Assembly (NCBI GenBank): GCA_944381365.1
Contig: CALWKW010000001.1
Location: 124,001-188,000 of the forward strand
Direction of reading: 5' to 3'
Origin: an uncultured Christensenellaceae bacterium
Lineage (GTDB): Bacteria > Bacillota > Clostridia > Christensenellales > UBA3700
DNA: 64,000 nucleotides
The position numbers and the translations under genes are program-made. How positions within the stretch are numbered: the stretch's first letter is position 1; every line of letters starts with the position of its first letter. The notes under the pieces were generated by a model that saw only the letters and a list, made by a program, of their open reading frames with translations, ran no database searches and was not told the origin of the DNA. Below are positions 19,570 to 30,679 of the stretch, one piece after another.

Positions 19570-20343
19570 TTATTCTTCTACGGGAGCAGCTTCCTGAGCT
19601 ACTTCTTCGTTCTTAACTTCATTTGCTTCCTCTTCACTCTCTTCTTCTACTGAGAAAGTAATACCCTCGTTTGCTTCGATTACAGCATTAGCGATAATGC
19701 TTGCAACCAACTTGATAGCACGAATAGCATCATCGTTGCCGGGGATAACATAATCTACGAGTTCAGGGTTGCAGTTTGTATCTACAAGACCTACTACGGG
19801 GATACCGAGCTTACGAGCTTCTTTTACAGCAATATCTTCGTTATTGATATCAACTACGAACATACAACCGGGAAGTTGAGTCATATCCTTAATACCGCCA
19901 AGGTTTGCTTCGAGTTTATCTCTTTCAGCCTTGAGCATAGCAACTTCTTTCTTGGGCAACAAATCGAATTGACCAATCAATTCCATTTGGTTGATTTTGT
20001 TGAGTTTTTCGATACGGCTTCTGATTGTTGAGAAGTTTGTAAGAGTACCGCCCAACCATCTTTGGTTCATATAGAACATACCGCAACGAGTAGCTTCTTC
20101 TTTGATAGCATCCTGAGCTTGCTTCTTTGTGCCGACAAACAAAATGCTCTTTCCTGACTTAGCAACATCTCTTACGAATGCATAAGCTTTTTCTACTTGC
20201 TCTACTGAGATTTGAAGGTCAATGATATGAATATCATTTCTAGCCGCATAGATGTATTTGCTCATCTTAGGGTTCCACTTCTTTGTTTGGTGACCAAAAT
20301 GTACACCTGCCTCGAGGAGGCTCTTCATTGTAACAACTGCCAT
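19570..20343 (-). CDS. rpsB: 30S ribosomal protein S2
   Basis: Structural protein of the 30S subunit. The family core starts [19 protein letters not shown] and includes [20 protein letters not shown] and [14 protein letters not shown]-like segments; 257 residues in all, with an acidic tail rich in E (about 225-257) beyond the core. A longer frame to 20418 runs through the leader, but the ATG at 20343 with AAGGAG upstream matches the family. Confidence 0.96.
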   Translation of the reverse strand: MAVVTMKSLLEAGVHFGHQTKKWNPKMSKYIYAARNDIHIIDLQISVEQVEKAYAFVRDVAKSGKSILFVGTKKQAQDAIKEEATRCGMFYMNQRWLGGTLTNFSTIRSRIEKLNKINQMELIGQFDLLPKKEVAMLKAERDKLEANLGGIKDMTQLPGCMFVVDINNEDIAVKEARKLGIPVVGLVDTNCNPELVDYVIPGNDDAIRAIKLVASIIANAVIEANEGITFSVEEESEEEANEVKNEEVAQEAAPVEE

Positions 20344-20451
20344 TTTAAAAATTCTCCTTTTTTTGTTTATTCTTCCCCGAAGTTTTCGCTTCTCGGCAAC
20401 TTGTTGGCAAACAAGCAACTGCCTGTGCTGACCTCGGGTGTTTATTTACCA
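20344..20451 (-). promoter_or_regulatory. Structured 5' leader of rpsB, candidate autoregulatory RNA
   Basis: The predicted 108-base leader can fold with an outer CCCGA/TCGGG pairing (20434-20438 with 20376-20380) enclosing two hairpins: a GGCA...TGCC stem stacked on CTTGTT/AACAAG, and a GAAG/CTTC hairpin. Leaders of ribosomal protein operons often bind their own product, which would make this an S2-responsive element; that is inference. Confidence 0.5.
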
Positions 20452-20457
20452 TTTGGT

Positions 20458-20487
20458 ATTCTATCATAAAAAATATAGCTTTGGCAA
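20458..20487 (-). promoter_or_regulatory. rpsB-tsf promoter
   Basis: TTGCCA (20482-20487), 18-bp spacer and TAGAAT (20458-20463) with TGA just upstream (extended -10). Start of transcription predicted near 20451. Confidence 0.7.
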
Positions 20488-20588
20488 ACGATTTTTACGC
20501 CAAACAGGATATTTTTTATAATTTATTATAATAATTTTGTTTCAATCCCGAAAATTTTATTAAGAAAATTAAATTTTCAGATTTTGAC

Positions 20589-21953
20589 TTATTTATTTTG
20601 CTCTGCACCTTCTATGGCATTTATTGCCAAAGAAAGCTCGAGTCTTCTTCTCATCATTTCGCAAGAAATATCATAAGGCTTGTCCATACTTCCCGTATAA
20701 TTGAGATTGTTTGCCGCACAACCACCGCTGCAATAGTATTTTGCCATACAATTTGCACAATCAGGTTTGTTTGTGACTATATTTTTTGCAAACTCTCTGC
20801 TGATATCGAGATTTATCTTGCCTTCAAAGACATTGCCCATATAATAGTCTTTGTTTTCTGCAAATTGGTGGCAAGGATATATACCGCCCGTAGGAGTGAC
20901 TGCAAGATATTCGCATCCAGAGCCGCATCCCGTAAGTCTTTTTACAAGACAAGGTCCGCCTTCCAAATCAATCATGAAATGGAAAAAGTTAAACCATTTA
21001 TCAGTCTTTCTTCTGTCGATATAGTTCTCTGCCAATCTGTCATATTCTGCCAATATTCTGGGCAAATGCTCTTTGGTGATTTTGAGGTCTTCTATTTCTG
21101 TCACTACGGGTTCCATAGAAATCTGGTCAAAACCCATATCGTTCAAGGCAAGCACATCATCGGCAAAATCAAGATTCTTTGCCGTGAAAGTACCTCTTAC
21201 ATAATAGGATTTTCCACCTCTTACCTTAGCGAATTTTATAGCATTTTTTGCTATGATACCATAACAATCTTTGCCGTTTACAGATTTTCTTACAGCATTA
21301 TGCACACATTCTCTTCCGTCTATACTGAGAACGACATTGTACATTTCTTTATTGAGCCATTCTATCGTATCGTCATTTAGAAGCACGCAGTTTGTGGTCA
21401 TTGTGAAGTGGAAAGTCTTTCCGCTCTCTTTTTCTCTTTGTCTTGCGTATTCGACTATCGCTTTTACGACTTTGAGGTTCATCAAAGGTTCGCCGCCGAA
21501 AAAGTCTACCTCGAGATTATGACGATTTCCTGAATTTGCAATCAAAAAATCAATAGCTTTTTTGCCGACTTCTTCGCTCATATATGCTCTTTCAGTGGTA
21601 TGATAAGTACCCTCATCGGCAAAACAATATCTACAACGCAAATTGCAATCATTGCAGATATGAAGACAAAGTGCCTTTATCTCGCCGATACGCTTGCTTT
21701 TTGCATAGTCAGATGCGGGGCTGTCAAGAACTCCTTCTTTTTCCAGCTCCGAAAACTCTTCTTCGAGTTGAGATATTTCCTGCTTATCGATTTTTGAATA
21801 GTCTTCCTTTTCCTGAGAAGTCATAGGAAGATTATACTTTACTTTGGCATACAAAAAAGCGACATAATCCACATTATGCAGACTGCCACTTTCATTGTCC
21901 CAAATAAAATGATAAGCTCTTGAGTGATAATTAAAACTAAAAGCGTGTACCAT
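20589..21953 (-). CDS. scfB: SCIFF peptide maturase, radical SAM/SPASM protein
   Basis: Predicted to install a thioether cross-link in the SCIFF peptide encoded just upstream. The 454 residues comprise an N-terminal peptide-recognition-like region (1-85), the radical SAM motif CNLRCRYC (C103, C107, C110), FFGGEP, and a SPASM region with CGSGCEYLAVTP, CHQF and the CANCMAKYYCSGGC cluster, ligating auxiliary [4Fe-4S] clusters. It matches the CteB/ScfB type known from Clostridia. There is no visible RBS; with only 23 bases after scfA it may rely on translational coupling. Confidence 0.95.
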   Translation of the reverse strand: MVHAFSFNYHSRAYHFIWDNESGSLHNVDYVAFLYAKVKYNLPMTSQEKEDYSKIDKQEISQLEEEFSELEKEGVLDSPASDYAKSKRIGEIKALCLHICNDCNLRCRYCFADEGTYHTTERAYMSEEVGKKAIDFLIANSGNRHNLEVDFFGGEPLMNLKVVKAIVEYARQREKESGKTFHFTMTTNCVLLNDDTIEWLNKEMYNVVLSIDGRECVHNAVRKSVNGKDCYGIIAKNAIKFAKVRGGKSYYVRGTFTAKNLDFADDVLALNDMGFDQISMEPVVTEIEDLKITKEHLPRILAEYDRLAENYIDRRKTDKWFNFFHFMIDLEGGPCLVKRLTGCGSGCEYLAVTPTGGIYPCHQFAENKDYYMGNVFEGKINLDISREFAKNIVTNKPDCANCMAKYYCSGGCAANNLNYTGSMDKPYDISCEMMRRRLELSLAINAIEGAEQNK

Positions 21954-21976
21954 TATTTATTTGAATTATTAAGAAT

Positions 21977-22150
21977 TTAGATCAAAGGTTTTCTTGTAGC
22001 GTTGATTTTCTCATCACGATTTTTACAGCTTTGATTGCCTACTGTGCAAGAAGTCTTGCATGCAGATTGACAGCTGGATTGGCATTCGCCACAACCGATG
22101 TTGCCACATTTTTTCATAGAATTTGTAACGATACTGTTAATATGTTTCAT
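21977..22150 (-). CDS. scfA: SCIFF ribosomally made peptide precursor
   Basis: A 57-residue precursor, read directly from the minus strand. It begins MKHINSIVTNSMKKC and has seven cysteines (15, 20, 23, 27, 31, 35, 42); the CQSACKTSCT core is the signature of the SCIFF family. By comparison with the characterised CteA peptide, the cross-link is expected between Cys31 and Thr36. GGAGGAGAT directly precedes the ATG. An upstream TTGCCA-17-TATCAT could be the promoter. The biological role of SCIFF is unknown; it is nearly universal in Clostridia. Confidence 0.95.
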   Translation of the reverse strand: MKHINSIVTNSMKKCGNIGCGECQSSCQSACKTSCTVGNQSCKNRDEKINATRKPLI

Positions 22151-22289
22151 ATCTCCTCCAAAAAAGACGATTTATTAATAATATGATATAATAAATTACG
22201 ATTTTTGGCAACTATTTTTTTAATATAAATTATTTTATAAACTCTAAAGCTTATTTTACCTTAAATATTAATCTCAAAAAAATTTTATA

Positions 22290-22685
22290 TTATAAATTAT
22301 CCTTTCCCTTTCTCACATTGACCGTAAATACTCCGCTCAGCAATCCTGCTATAAGCGAAAATATTACATCAAACGCAGTAAGAGGATTTGAAGAAAACGA
22401 GCCGTTTATGAGTGAAAACACCAGATAGGATATCAACACAAAAAACAATCCGATTATACACCCCTTAAAAAGTCCCTGCCTTCCCGAACCTATTGCCAGC
22501 AATGTACCGAAAAATATACTTATAATCTTCAATGCAATATTGACGATTTGAACGGCTTTTGAAGATAAATTTGCAAATTTCACTATTACAGCAAAAATTA
22601 TCACCAATAAAATAGACAATACTATCGAAAAAAGTATCCCCTTGAATATTTCAAAAAAATCTTTTTTATTCAACTTAACAGCCAT
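22290..22685 (-). CDS. TIGR04086-type small membrane protein
   Basis: A 131-residue protein with four predicted membrane helices (about 14-36, 42-62, 72-92 and 106-124) and a short basic tail. It matches the TIGR04086/YrzE-like family, which in Clostridia occurs between yajC and the SCIFF gene, exactly as here. The function is unknown. The ATG at 22685 has AGGAGG upstream; an upstream in-frame start at 22718 would place that RBS inside the gene. Confidence 0.8.
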   Translation of the reverse strand: MAVKLNKKDFFEIFKGILFSIVLSILLVIIFAVIVKFANLSSKAVQIVNIALKIISIFFGTLLAIGSGRQGLFKGCIIGLFFVLISYLVFSLINGSFSSNPLTAFDVIFSLIAGLLSGVFTVNVRKGKDNL

Positions 22686-22812
22686 AATATACCTCCTGTT
22701 AAGAGAATATGACGACAAAACTTATAATATTCAATAATATAGAATTTGTATAATAATTAGATAGATTTATTTATATAGTAATGCTTTTAGTTTCATATAG
22801 ATATACAAAATC

Positions 22813-22849
22813 AAAAAAATCAGAGGATACGAAGTATCCTCTTTTTTTC
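22813..22849 (-). terminator. Terminator after yajC
   Basis: A 9-bp stem, AGAGGATAC with its complement (22822-22830 and 22834-22842), 3-base loop, with A- and T-runs on both sides; the minus-strand transcript ends in a U-run. Confidence 0.9.
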
Positions 22850-22877
22850 TTAAATGGCTTTTAGAACAAATCAAAAA

Positions 22878-23387
22878 TTATTCGTTGAGCAAAGTCTCGT
22901 TGTCAGTCTTTTCCAAAGAATCAGTATTCTTTGTATCTTCAGCAACAACTTCTTTTGCTTCTTTCTTGCTCTTTTTGTTTGCTTTCTTCTCTTCTGCTAT
23001 TTTGTCAGCTTCGATATCGTCCATAGCAGTCACTTCAGGCTTTTCCTGTATAGTTGTTTCGCCTTCTACATTCTTTACCATTTCCATTACAGTATAGATA
23101 GCAGATCTGTCGATTACTACCATTGTGCTGCCATCGCCGTTTGCACTGAGGTCGAGAGTAAATGTATTTGAGGCATTGTCTATTTTCTTCACTTCGCCTA
23201 CAAAGCCGCCGATTGTCTTTACTTTTGTGCCGACAGCAATGCTATTCATCATTTCCTGAGCTTTCTTTTGACGCTTCTTTTGAGGGATGATTGACATTGC
23301 AAACATAGCAACCATCAATACAACCAATACCACTATCATTCCAATTGATCCACCGTCAAGTGCGGCAAGAGTAATCATATTTGTCAT
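22878..23387 (-). CDS. yajC: Preprotein translocase auxiliary subunit YajC
   Basis: Single-span membrane protein associated with SecDF-SecYEG. One helix at about 14-33 is followed by the family motif PQKKRQKKAQEMMNSI and the TKVKTIGGFVGEVKKID barrel. The C-terminal half (about 105-169) is a long charged, E/K-rich tail not found in short YajCs. AAAAGGAG precedes the ATG. It follows tgt, the classical tgt-yajC pair, but with a separate promoter. Confidence 0.92.
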   Translation of the reverse strand: MTNMITLAALDGGSIGMIVVLVVLMVAMFAMSIIPQKKRQKKAQEMMNSIAVGTKVKTIGGFVGEVKKIDNASNTFTLDLSANGDGSTMVVIDRSAIYTVMEMVKNVEGETTIQEKPEVTAMDDIEADKIAEEKKANKKSKKEAKEVVAEDTKNTDSLEKTDNETLLNE

Positions 23388-23434
23388 AAATTCTCCTTTT
23401 TGTCAAAACATTATTTGTTTTTACCAACTATTAA

Positions 23435-23463
23435 ATTTTATATAATTTAGATATAAATATCAA
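23435..23463 (-). promoter_or_regulatory. yajC promoter
   Basis: TTGATA (23458-23463), 17-bp spacer and TAAAAT (23435-23440) in the tgt-yajC gap, giving a leader of about 40 bases with a good RBS. Confidence 0.65.
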
Positions 23464-23541
23464 GTATTTTTTTGCTTTTTTTGAGAATTTAGTTAATATT
23501 TACAAAATATAACAATTATAAGCAAAAAAATTTCTGATATT

Positions 23542-24723
<1,182 letters not shown>

Positions 24724-24766
24724 TCAATATAGTATAGTGTAAAATTCTTTTGTTTTCGCTAAGCTC

Positions 24767-25801
24767 TTAAATCAAAAGCGTAGCATCGCCGAAAGAGAAA
24801 AATCTGTATTTTTCTTTGACTGCCGTATTGTACATATCAAGAGTGTTTTCTCTTCCTATAAATGCACTTACAAGCATTATCAATGTAGATTCGGGCAAAT
24901 GGAAATTTGTGATAAGTCCTTTTACTACCTTAAACTTATATCCGGGATAAATAAAAATCTGGGTATCTCCTTTTTGAGGTATGATATGTCCGCTTTCATC
25001 GCTTGAGCTTTCTACGACTCTTACAGAAGTAGTACCCACGCATATTACTCGCCTCCCCTCATCAAGAGCGTCATTGATAATCTTTGCATTTTCTTCGTCT
25101 ACTTCATAATATTCGCTGTGCATTTTGTGTTTTAGCACATCGGTTTCTTTGACAGGTCTAAAAGTTCCAAGTCCTACATGCAGCAATACTTTTGCAATCT
25201 GCACTCCTTTTTCCTGCACCTTTTTAAGAAGTTCGGGTGTAAAATGAAGTCCTGCCGTAGGCGCCGCAGCCGAGCCGTTGATTTTGCTATAAACAGTCTG
25301 ATATCTGTTTTTATCCTCGAGTTTTTTTGTGATATAAGGAGGAAGTGGCATATTGCCTATTTCGTCAAGGATATTCTCAAACACTCCGTCAAACTCAAAT
25401 TTCACGGTGCGAATACCCTCTTCGCCATATCCTACAATCTCGCCTTGCATTTTGCCAAAATCAAGTCTTGTGCCGATTTTTAGTTTTTTTGCGGGACGAG
25501 TAATACACTCCCATTTGTCATAATCGAGTCTTTTGAGAAGCAAAACTTCGGTATTATGCTCGATTGTTTTTTCTGTACGGGGCAATCTTGTGGCAAATAT
25601 TCTTGCAGGTATAACTTTTGTATTGTTTATGACAAGGACATCGCCTTTTTTAAGATAATCGCACAAATCATAAAAATGCTTGTGCTCTATTTGTCCGTTT
25701 TCTTTATGATAGACCAACATTCTCGAAGAATCTCTAGGCTCGACAGGAGTCTGAGCTATCAATTCTTTGGGAAGGTCATAATAAAAATCGCTGGTATTCA
25801 T
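24767..25801 (-). CDS. queA: S-adenosylmethionine:tRNA ribosyltransferase-isomerase
   Basis: Transfers the ribosyl part of SAM to preQ1-modified tRNA, producing epoxyqueuosine. The 344 residues show [49 protein letters not shown] and the C-terminal [16 protein letters not shown], diagnostic of QueA. An ATGA overlap with the ruvB stop couples the two. Confidence 0.96.
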   Translation of the reverse strand: MNTSDFYYDLPKELIAQTPVEPRDSSRMLVYHKENGQIEHKHFYDLCDYLKKGDVLVINNTKVIPARIFATRLPRTEKTIEHNTEVLLLKRLDYDKWECITRPAKKLKIGTRLDFGKMQGEIVGYGEEGIRTVKFEFDGVFENILDEIGNMPLPPYITKKLEDKNRYQTVYSKINGSAAAPTAGLHFTPELLKKVQEKGVQIAKVLLHVGLGTFRPVKETDVLKHKMHSEYYEVDEENAKIINDALDEGRRVICVGTTSVRVVESSSDESGHIIPQKGDTQIFIYPGYKFKVVKGLITNFHLPESTLIMLVSAFIGRENTLDMYNTAVKEKYRFFSFGDATLLI

Positions 25802-26856
25802 TCTGTCTTTTCCTCATCATCGAGCATAGACATTTGTTCGTATGCCGATTGCAATATCTTTCTTCCGAAATGCTTATAAGCATCGGGCAAACATACTCTG
25901 CCTCTAGGGGTGCGTGCGATAAATGTAATTTGCATGAGATAAGGCTCATATACATCTTCGATAGTGCCTGCATCTTCTCCTATCGATGCGGCAAGAGTAT
26001 CAAGTCCTACGGGACCGCCATTGAATTTATCTATAATGGTCAAAATAAGCTTTCTGTCGATTGAATCAAGTCCCAACTTATCTATTTCCATTTTGCTAAG
26101 AGCATGGTCAGCCACTTTTGCGTCTATGACGCCGTTGCCCATAACTTCGCTATAATCCCTCACTCTCTTCAAAATTCTGTTGGCAATTCTGGGAGTACCT
26201 CTGCTTCGTCTTGCAATTTCAAATGCTCCGTCTTCAGTAATTTCTACATTCAAAAGTCCTGCACTTCTTTTGACAATCTTTGCAAGTTCTTCTGGAGTGT
26301 ACATTTCCAATCTGCAATTCACTCCGAATCTGTCTCTCAAAGGAGATGTGAGCATACCTGCTTTTGTAGTAGCTCCTATCAAAGTGAACTTTGGCAAAGA
26401 TAGTCTTATGCTTCTTGCACTAGGTCCCTTGCCTACCATAAAGTCAAGTGCATAATCTTCCATTGCAGGATACAAGACTTCTTCTACATTTCTGTTGAGT
26501 CTGTGAATTTCATCGATAAAAAGCACATCTTTTTCATTGAGATTTGTGAGAATAGCCGCCAAGTCAGCCGCTTTTTCTATCGCAGGTCCCGATGTGATTC
26601 TGATTTGGCTGTTCATTTCTCCTGCAATGATATGAGCAAGCGTGGTCTTTCCTAGTCCGGGAGGTCCATACAAAAGCACATGGTCGAGAGCTTCGTCTCT
26701 TGCTACCGCAGCTTTGATATAGATTTCCAGATTTTCTTTTATTTTTTCCTGTCCTACATAGTCCGCCATTGTCTTTGGTCTAAGCGTATTTTCGTTTTCG
26801 CTGTCGCCAAGACCTTCCATAGAGGACATAAAACGCTCTTCGTCTTCAAATTCCAT
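25798..26856 (-). CDS. ruvB: Holliday junction branch-migration ATPase RuvB
   Basis: Hexameric AAA+ motor that drives branch migration with RuvA. The 352 residues include Walker [13 protein letters not shown], Walker [10 protein letters not shown], sensor IGATTKAG, the arginine finger region RDRFG, and a winged-helix C-terminus ([16 protein letters not shown]). The start overlaps the ruvA stop as TAATG. Confidence 0.97.
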   Translation of the reverse strand: MEFEDEERFMSSMEGLGDSENENTLRPKTMADYVGQEKIKENLEIYIKAAVARDEALDHVLLYGPPGLGKTTLAHIIAGEMNSQIRITSGPAIEKAADLAAILTNLNEKDVLFIDEIHRLNRNVEEVLYPAMEDYALDFMVGKGPSARSIRLSLPKFTLIGATTKAGMLTSPLRDRFGVNCRLEMYTPEELAKIVKRSAGLLNVEITEDGAFEIARRSRGTPRIANRILKRVRDYSEVMGNGVIDAKVADHALSKMEIDKLGLDSIDRKLILTIIDKFNGGPVGLDTLAASIGEDAGTIEDVYEPYLMQITFIARTPRGRVCLPDAYKHFGRKILQSAYEQMSMLDDEEKTE

Positions 26857-27461
26857 TATCTGTCAAAGCTCCTTAATGCTATTGTAATGATATCTTCGAG
26901 TTTTGTACTCTTTTGTCTTGCTGTCGATACCGCTTTGATTGCTTCTGTCTTGGATATGCCGAGACTTACCAAAGCAAGGACAGCATCATTTGTAATATCG
27001 TCTTTAGGCTGAACGCTTCCTTCAAGCAATCCGAAGAAAGAATCTTCTTCCTGACTTTCCAAATCTATCTTTTCTTTTAATTCGAGTATTATTCTTTCTG
27101 CCGTTTTTTTGCCTATACCCTTGACTTTTGCCAAAGTACGCACATCGCTATTTACTATACAAATTGCCAATCTTTGCAAATCTATGCCTGACAAAATCTG
27201 CAAAGCAATCTTAGGTCCTACACCGCTTATGCTTATAAGATTTATAAACATAGCCTTTTCTTCTTTTGTGGCAAATCCGAAAAGTCTCAAAGCGTCTTCT
27301 TGAACATGCAAATATGTAAAAGCGGTTACGATTTCGCCCTTTTTAGCAAATTTTGCAAGAGTATTTGCCGATACTCCGAGGTCATAACCTATACCGTTGT
27401 TTTCAAGTACGAGTCTTCCCTCTTCATAAAAAACTACTTTTCCCGTAATAGAATAATACAT
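26856..27461 (-). CDS. ruvA: Holliday junction-binding protein RuvA
   Basis: Tetrameric protein that recognises four-way junctions and loads RuvB. The 201 residues contain the OB domain (1-65; [14 protein letters not shown]), tandem helix-hairpin-helix motifs ([13 protein letters not shown] and [13 protein letters not shown]) and the C-terminal RuvB-binding domain (about 150-201). AAGGAAAT precedes the ATG. No LexA-type box was found in the 100-bp gap upstream. Confidence 0.96.
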   Translation of the reverse strand: MYYSITGKVVFYEEGRLVLENNGIGYDLGVSANTLAKFAKKGEIVTAFTYLHVQEDALRLFGFATKEEKAMFINLISISGVGPKIALQILSGIDLQRLAICIVNSDVRTLAKVKGIGKKTAERIILELKEKIDLESQEEDSFFGLLEGSVQPKDDITNDAVLALVSLGISKTEAIKAVSTARQKSTKLEDIITIALRSFDR

Positions 27462-27560
27462 AAAATTTCCTTATTTTTTGATACGACAATTCTTAAAATT
27501 CTATGGTCGTATATGTATGGACTTTCACAACGATATTTTATTGACAAAGTCAATAATGTA

Positions 27561-28055
27561 TTATCGAATAGAAAAGAGTCCTCCCAATCTCGCCGTCTGG
27601 GCATGAGTAAGAGCCACCGCAAGACCGTCCGCCGCATCATCGGGCTTTGGAACCGCTTTAAGATTGAGAAGTCTTGCAACCATAAACTGAATTTGTTTTT
27701 TCTCCGCTTTGCCATAACCCGTAAGAGCTTGTTTTATCTGCAAAGGCGTGTATTCAAACATTTTAAGTCCTTTTTGTTTGCAAGCAAGCAATACTACTCC
27801 TCTTGCCTGAGCGACATTTATACCCGTAGTGGTATTGGTATTGAAAAACAATTCTTCGATAGCAATGCAATCGGGATTATATTTTTCTATAAGTCCCAGC
27901 ATACCCTCATAGATTTTTTCAAGTCGTGTAGGTACGCTGTCCTCTTTGGGAGTATTTATCACTCCATAATCGATAACGCTGCTATTACCTTTTAAAGTAT
28001 TTATCACACCATAACCCACTATCGCAAGTCCTGGATCTATGCCGAGTATAACCAT
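27561..28055 (-). CDS. ruvC: Holliday junction resolvase RuvC
   Basis: Dimeric Mg-dependent nuclease that resolves Holliday junctions. The 164 residues hold the four acidic ligands: GIDPGLA (first Asp), AIEELFF (Glu) and PDDAADGLAVA (two Asp). Length is normal. It overlaps the proA stop by one base. Confidence 0.96.
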   Translation of the reverse strand: MVILGIDPGLAIVGYGVINTLKGNSSVIDYGVINTPKEDSVPTRLEKIYEGMLGLIEKYNPDCIAIEELFFNTNTTTGINVAQARGVVLLACKQKGLKMFEYTPLQIKQALTGYGKAEKKQIQFMVARLLNLKAVPKPDDAADGLAVALTHAQTARLGGLFSIR

Positions 28056-29299
28056 TATTTTCTTACTTGTCCCTGACCTTTTACGAGATATTTTTCACTC
28101 GTAAGCTGTTCTAGTCCCAAAGGACCTCTTGCGTGAAGTTTTTGAGTGGAAATGCCGATTTCTGCACCAAAACCGAACTCAAAGCCGTCTGTAAATCTTG
28201 TAGAAGTGTTTGTATATACACAGCCGCTGTCTACCATTTTATTAAAAGTATCGATGATGCTCTGATTGTTTGATATGATAGCTTCGCTGTGCTTTGTGCT
28301 GTTGGCATTTATTCTGTCGATAGCTTCTTTATAGTCATTTACTACATAAATCGTAAGAATATAATCGTTTTTTTCTGTCTTATAATCTTCTTCTGTCGCA
28401 GCGATTACTGAAGGAACGATTTTTCTTGTGTTCTCACAGCCCAAAACTTTGCAGTTGTTTTCCTGAAGTCTTGCTATCATTTTGGGCAAAAATTCCTCAG
28501 CAATATCCTTATCTACCAAAAGCTGTTCGCATGCGTTGCAGGTAGAAGGTCTTTGCATCTTTGCATTATAGACGATATCTTCTGCCATCTTCAAATCGGC
28601 AGTCTTTTCTACATAGACATGACAATTTCCGCCTGACGAAGCGATGACGGGAATCTGTGAGTTTGTGAGAATAAACTTCTTGAGATTCTCGCTGCCTCTA
28701 GGGATAATAACATCGATATATTTTGATTGCTGCAAAAGTTCATAGGTAGTTTCTCTTGACACATCGTCCACAAAACCTACTATGTCTTTGTCATAGCCGT
28801 TTTCTTCGAGAGCTTTTTGAATAATATTGAACAATGCTCTGTTTGAATTGATAGCTTCTTTTCCGCCTTTGAGTATTACGCAGTTTCCTGATTTAATACA
28901 AAGACTTGCCACATCTATCGTGACATTAGGACGAGATTCATAAATTACCGCAATTACTCCCAAAGGAGCTCTCACTTTTTTGAATTCAAGTCCGTTGGGT
29001 GTAGTCCAAGTATTTACTACTTTGCCCACAGGATCTTCCAAAGAAGCCACTTGTCTTACGCCTTCAGCCATAAGATTTATTCTGGCATCGGTCATGGTAA
29101 GTCTGTCTATCATGGCATTGGACAATACTCCCTGAGCATTGGCAATATCTATTGCGTTTTCCTTTTTTATGATTTCTTTGCTGTTTTCAATTTTTTCTGC
29201 AATAGCCAAAAGCATTTTGTTTTTGTCTTCATTTCCAAGCAAAGCGAGTTTGTATGAAGCATCTTTTGCTCTTTGGCATACTTCTTGCAAATTATTCAT
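28055..29299 (-). CDS. proA: Gamma-glutamyl phosphate reductase
   Basis: Second step of proline synthesis: NADPH-dependent reduction of gamma-glutamyl phosphate. The 414-residue aldehyde-dehydrogenase-fold protein has [35 protein letters not shown] and the catalytic cysteine in [14 protein letters not shown]. Upstream in-frame starts reach 29353, but the ATG at 29299 with GAGG 9 bases away matches the family. No proB lies nearby. Its position between yebC and ruvC, with tight overlaps on both sides, is not the usual arrangement. Confidence 0.95.
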   Translation of the reverse strand: MNNLQEVCQRAKDASYKLALLGNEDKNKMLLAIAEKIENSKEIIKKENAIDIANAQGVLSNAMIDRLTMTDARINLMAEGVRQVASLEDPVGKVVNTWTTPNGLEFKKVRAPLGVIAVIYESRPNVTIDVASLCIKSGNCVILKGGKEAINSNRALFNIIQKALEENGYDKDIVGFVDDVSRETTYELLQQSKYIDVIIPRGSENLKKFILTNSQIPVIASSGGNCHVYVEKTADLKMAEDIVYNAKMQRPSTCNACEQLLVDKDIAEEFLPKMIARLQENNCKVLGCENTRKIVPSVIAATEEDYKTEKNDYILTIYVVNDYKEAIDRINANSTKHSEAIISNNQSIIDTFNKMVDSGCVYTNTSTRFTDGFEFGFGAEIGISTQKLHARGPLGLEQLTSEKYLVKGQGQVRK

Positions 29300-30035
29300 C
29301 TTCTTCATCCTCATCGAGTTCTGCATTGTGATAAGTATTCTGGACATCGTCATTGTCTTCGAGCATATCCAAAAGCTTTAATACCTTTGCCTGAGTTTCC
29401 TCATCAGGTTTTACGGTGTTGCTGGGGATTCTGTCTACTTCGGCAGACAAAATCTTGAGAGTCTTTTGTTTTTCGAGCTCTTCTCTTACCTGACCGAGAG
29501 AGTTTGCATCTGTATAAATTTCAAATACATCTTCATCTCTTGCGATATCTTCTGCTCCGCAATCGAGTGCAATCATCATAAGTTCGTCTTCATCCACGCC
29601 TTCGCCGTCTACGACAATCACGCCCTTTGTGTCAAACATGTATGATACACAACCTGTTGTACCCATAGAGCCGCCGCATTTGTCAAAAATGTGTCTGATA
29701 TCGCCGGCTGTACGATTCTTGTTGTCTGTCAAAGTTTCTACGATGACAGCTACGCCGCCTGCGGCATAACCTTCATATACATTTTCTTCGTAGTTTACTG
29801 CACCGAGTTCTCCGCTGGCTTTTTTGATACCTCTTTCTATATTGTCATTGGGCATATTGTTTGCCTTTGCCTTTGCGATTACATCTCTCAATCTTGAATT
29901 GGAATTGGGATCGGGACCGCCTTGTTTTACGGCAACTGCTATTTCTCTGCCTATCTTGGTAAAAATACTTGCTCTTTTTGCATCGCTTTTACCTTTTTTA
30001 TTTTTAATATTCGCCCATTTGCTATGTCCTGACAT
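29292..30035 (-). CDS. yebC: YebC/TACO1 family protein
   Basis: A 247-residue YebC/PmpR-family protein, starting [20 protein letters not shown] with the [22 protein letters not shown] and [17 protein letters not shown] motifs. Family members were described as transcription regulators; more recent work connects some to translation of proline-rich stretches, so the exact role is open. GGAGG precedes the ATG. The stop overlaps proA by 8 bases. It heads the yebC-proA-ruvCAB-queA-tgt group. Confidence 0.93.
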   Translation of the reverse strand: MSGHSKWANIKNKKGKSDAKRASIFTKIGREIAVAVKQGGPDPNSNSRLRDVIAKAKANNMPNDNIERGIKKASGELGAVNYEENVYEGYAAGGVAVIVETLTDNKNRTAGDIRHIFDKCGGSMGTTGCVSYMFDTKGVIVVDGEGVDEDELMMIALDCGAEDIARDEDVFEIYTDANSLGQVREELEKQKTLKILSAEVDRIPSNTVKPDEETQAKVLKLLDMLEDNDDVQNTYHNAELDEDEEDE

Positions 30036-30161
30036 AACTACCTCCGATAAAAATTTTAAAATTTACAAATATTTACATAAGTATTTTATATTATTTATAA
30101 GAATTTGGCAAGTGTTTTGACAAAGCATTAATATCCTTAGACACTACAATATTTTATTAAG

Positions 30162-30193
30162 AAAAAATGCGGACGCATTTGTCCGCATTTTTT
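30162..30193 (-). terminator. Terminator after ruvX
   Basis: A 13-bp stem (30162-30174 with 30181-30193) built from ATGCGGAC and its complement plus A/T tracts, giving a U-run on the minus-strand transcript. Confidence 0.92.
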
Positions 30194-30231
30194 CTGAACT
30201 TGATAATTATAAACTCAATATCGTTTTTCTA

Positions 30232-30636
30232 TCATTGTCTGTCGAGATATGCTTGAAGTATGATTGTAGCGGCAATCTTGTCGATGACTTTTTTTCTTTT
30301 GTCTCTTCTCATTCCGCTGTCTATGAGCATCTCTTCTGCCACAACCGTAGTGAGTCTTTCGTCCTCATAGTCTATTTTTGCTTGAATTCTCTCAGCGAGT
30401 GCATTTGCAAAATCATAAGTCTTTTGGACTCTGTCTCCTTTTGTACCATCCATATTGAGAGGCAAACCGAAAACCACCACATCGATTTTGAATTGATTGA
30501 CAAGGTCAACAATATGTTGCAAATCTCTTTCGATATCTGTTCGCTGATAAGTCTCATAGCCGCTTGCTATGATTCCGCTTTCGCTGATTGCTATACCCGT
30601 ACGGCTGTCGCCTAAATCTATTGCTAAATACTTCAT
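30232..30636 (-). CDS. ruvX: YqgF/RuvX family putative Holliday junction resolvase
   Basis: RNase H-fold nuclease of the YqgF family, implicated in Holliday junction resolution and in maturation of the 16S rRNA 5' end. The 134 residues contain AIDLGDSRTGIAIS, VVFGLPLNMDGTKGDRVQKT, YEDERLTTVVAEEML and the DKIAATIILQAYLD C-terminus with conserved acidic residues. There is no Shine-Dalgarno sequence; a consensus promoter abuts the ATG (separate entry), so the message looks leaderless. Confidence 0.93.
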   Translation of the reverse strand: MKYLAIDLGDSRTGIAISESGIIASGYETYQRTDIERDLQHIVDLVNQFKIDVVVFGLPLNMDGTKGDRVQKTYDFANALAERIQAKIDYEDERLTTVVAEEMLIDSGMRRDKRKKVIDKIAATIILQAYLDRQ

Positions 30637-30642
30637 ACTAAG

Positions 30643-30671
30643 ATTATCCTAGAGGAGAGCTTTTTTGTCAA
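30643..30671 (-). promoter_or_regulatory. ruvX promoter, leaderless arrangement
   Basis: TTGACA (30666-30671), 17-bp spacer and GATAAT (30643-30648), ending six bases before the ATG at 30636. The near-perfect hexamers make this the clearest non-division example of the leaderless layout in the window. Confidence 0.8.
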
Positions 30672-30679
30672 GCAAATTA

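Noticed and set aside
27462-27560. SOS (LexA) operator before ruvA
   Set aside because: The short inverted repeat TTGACTTTGTCAA near 27550 does not match the Firmicutes CGAAC-N4-GTTCG box.
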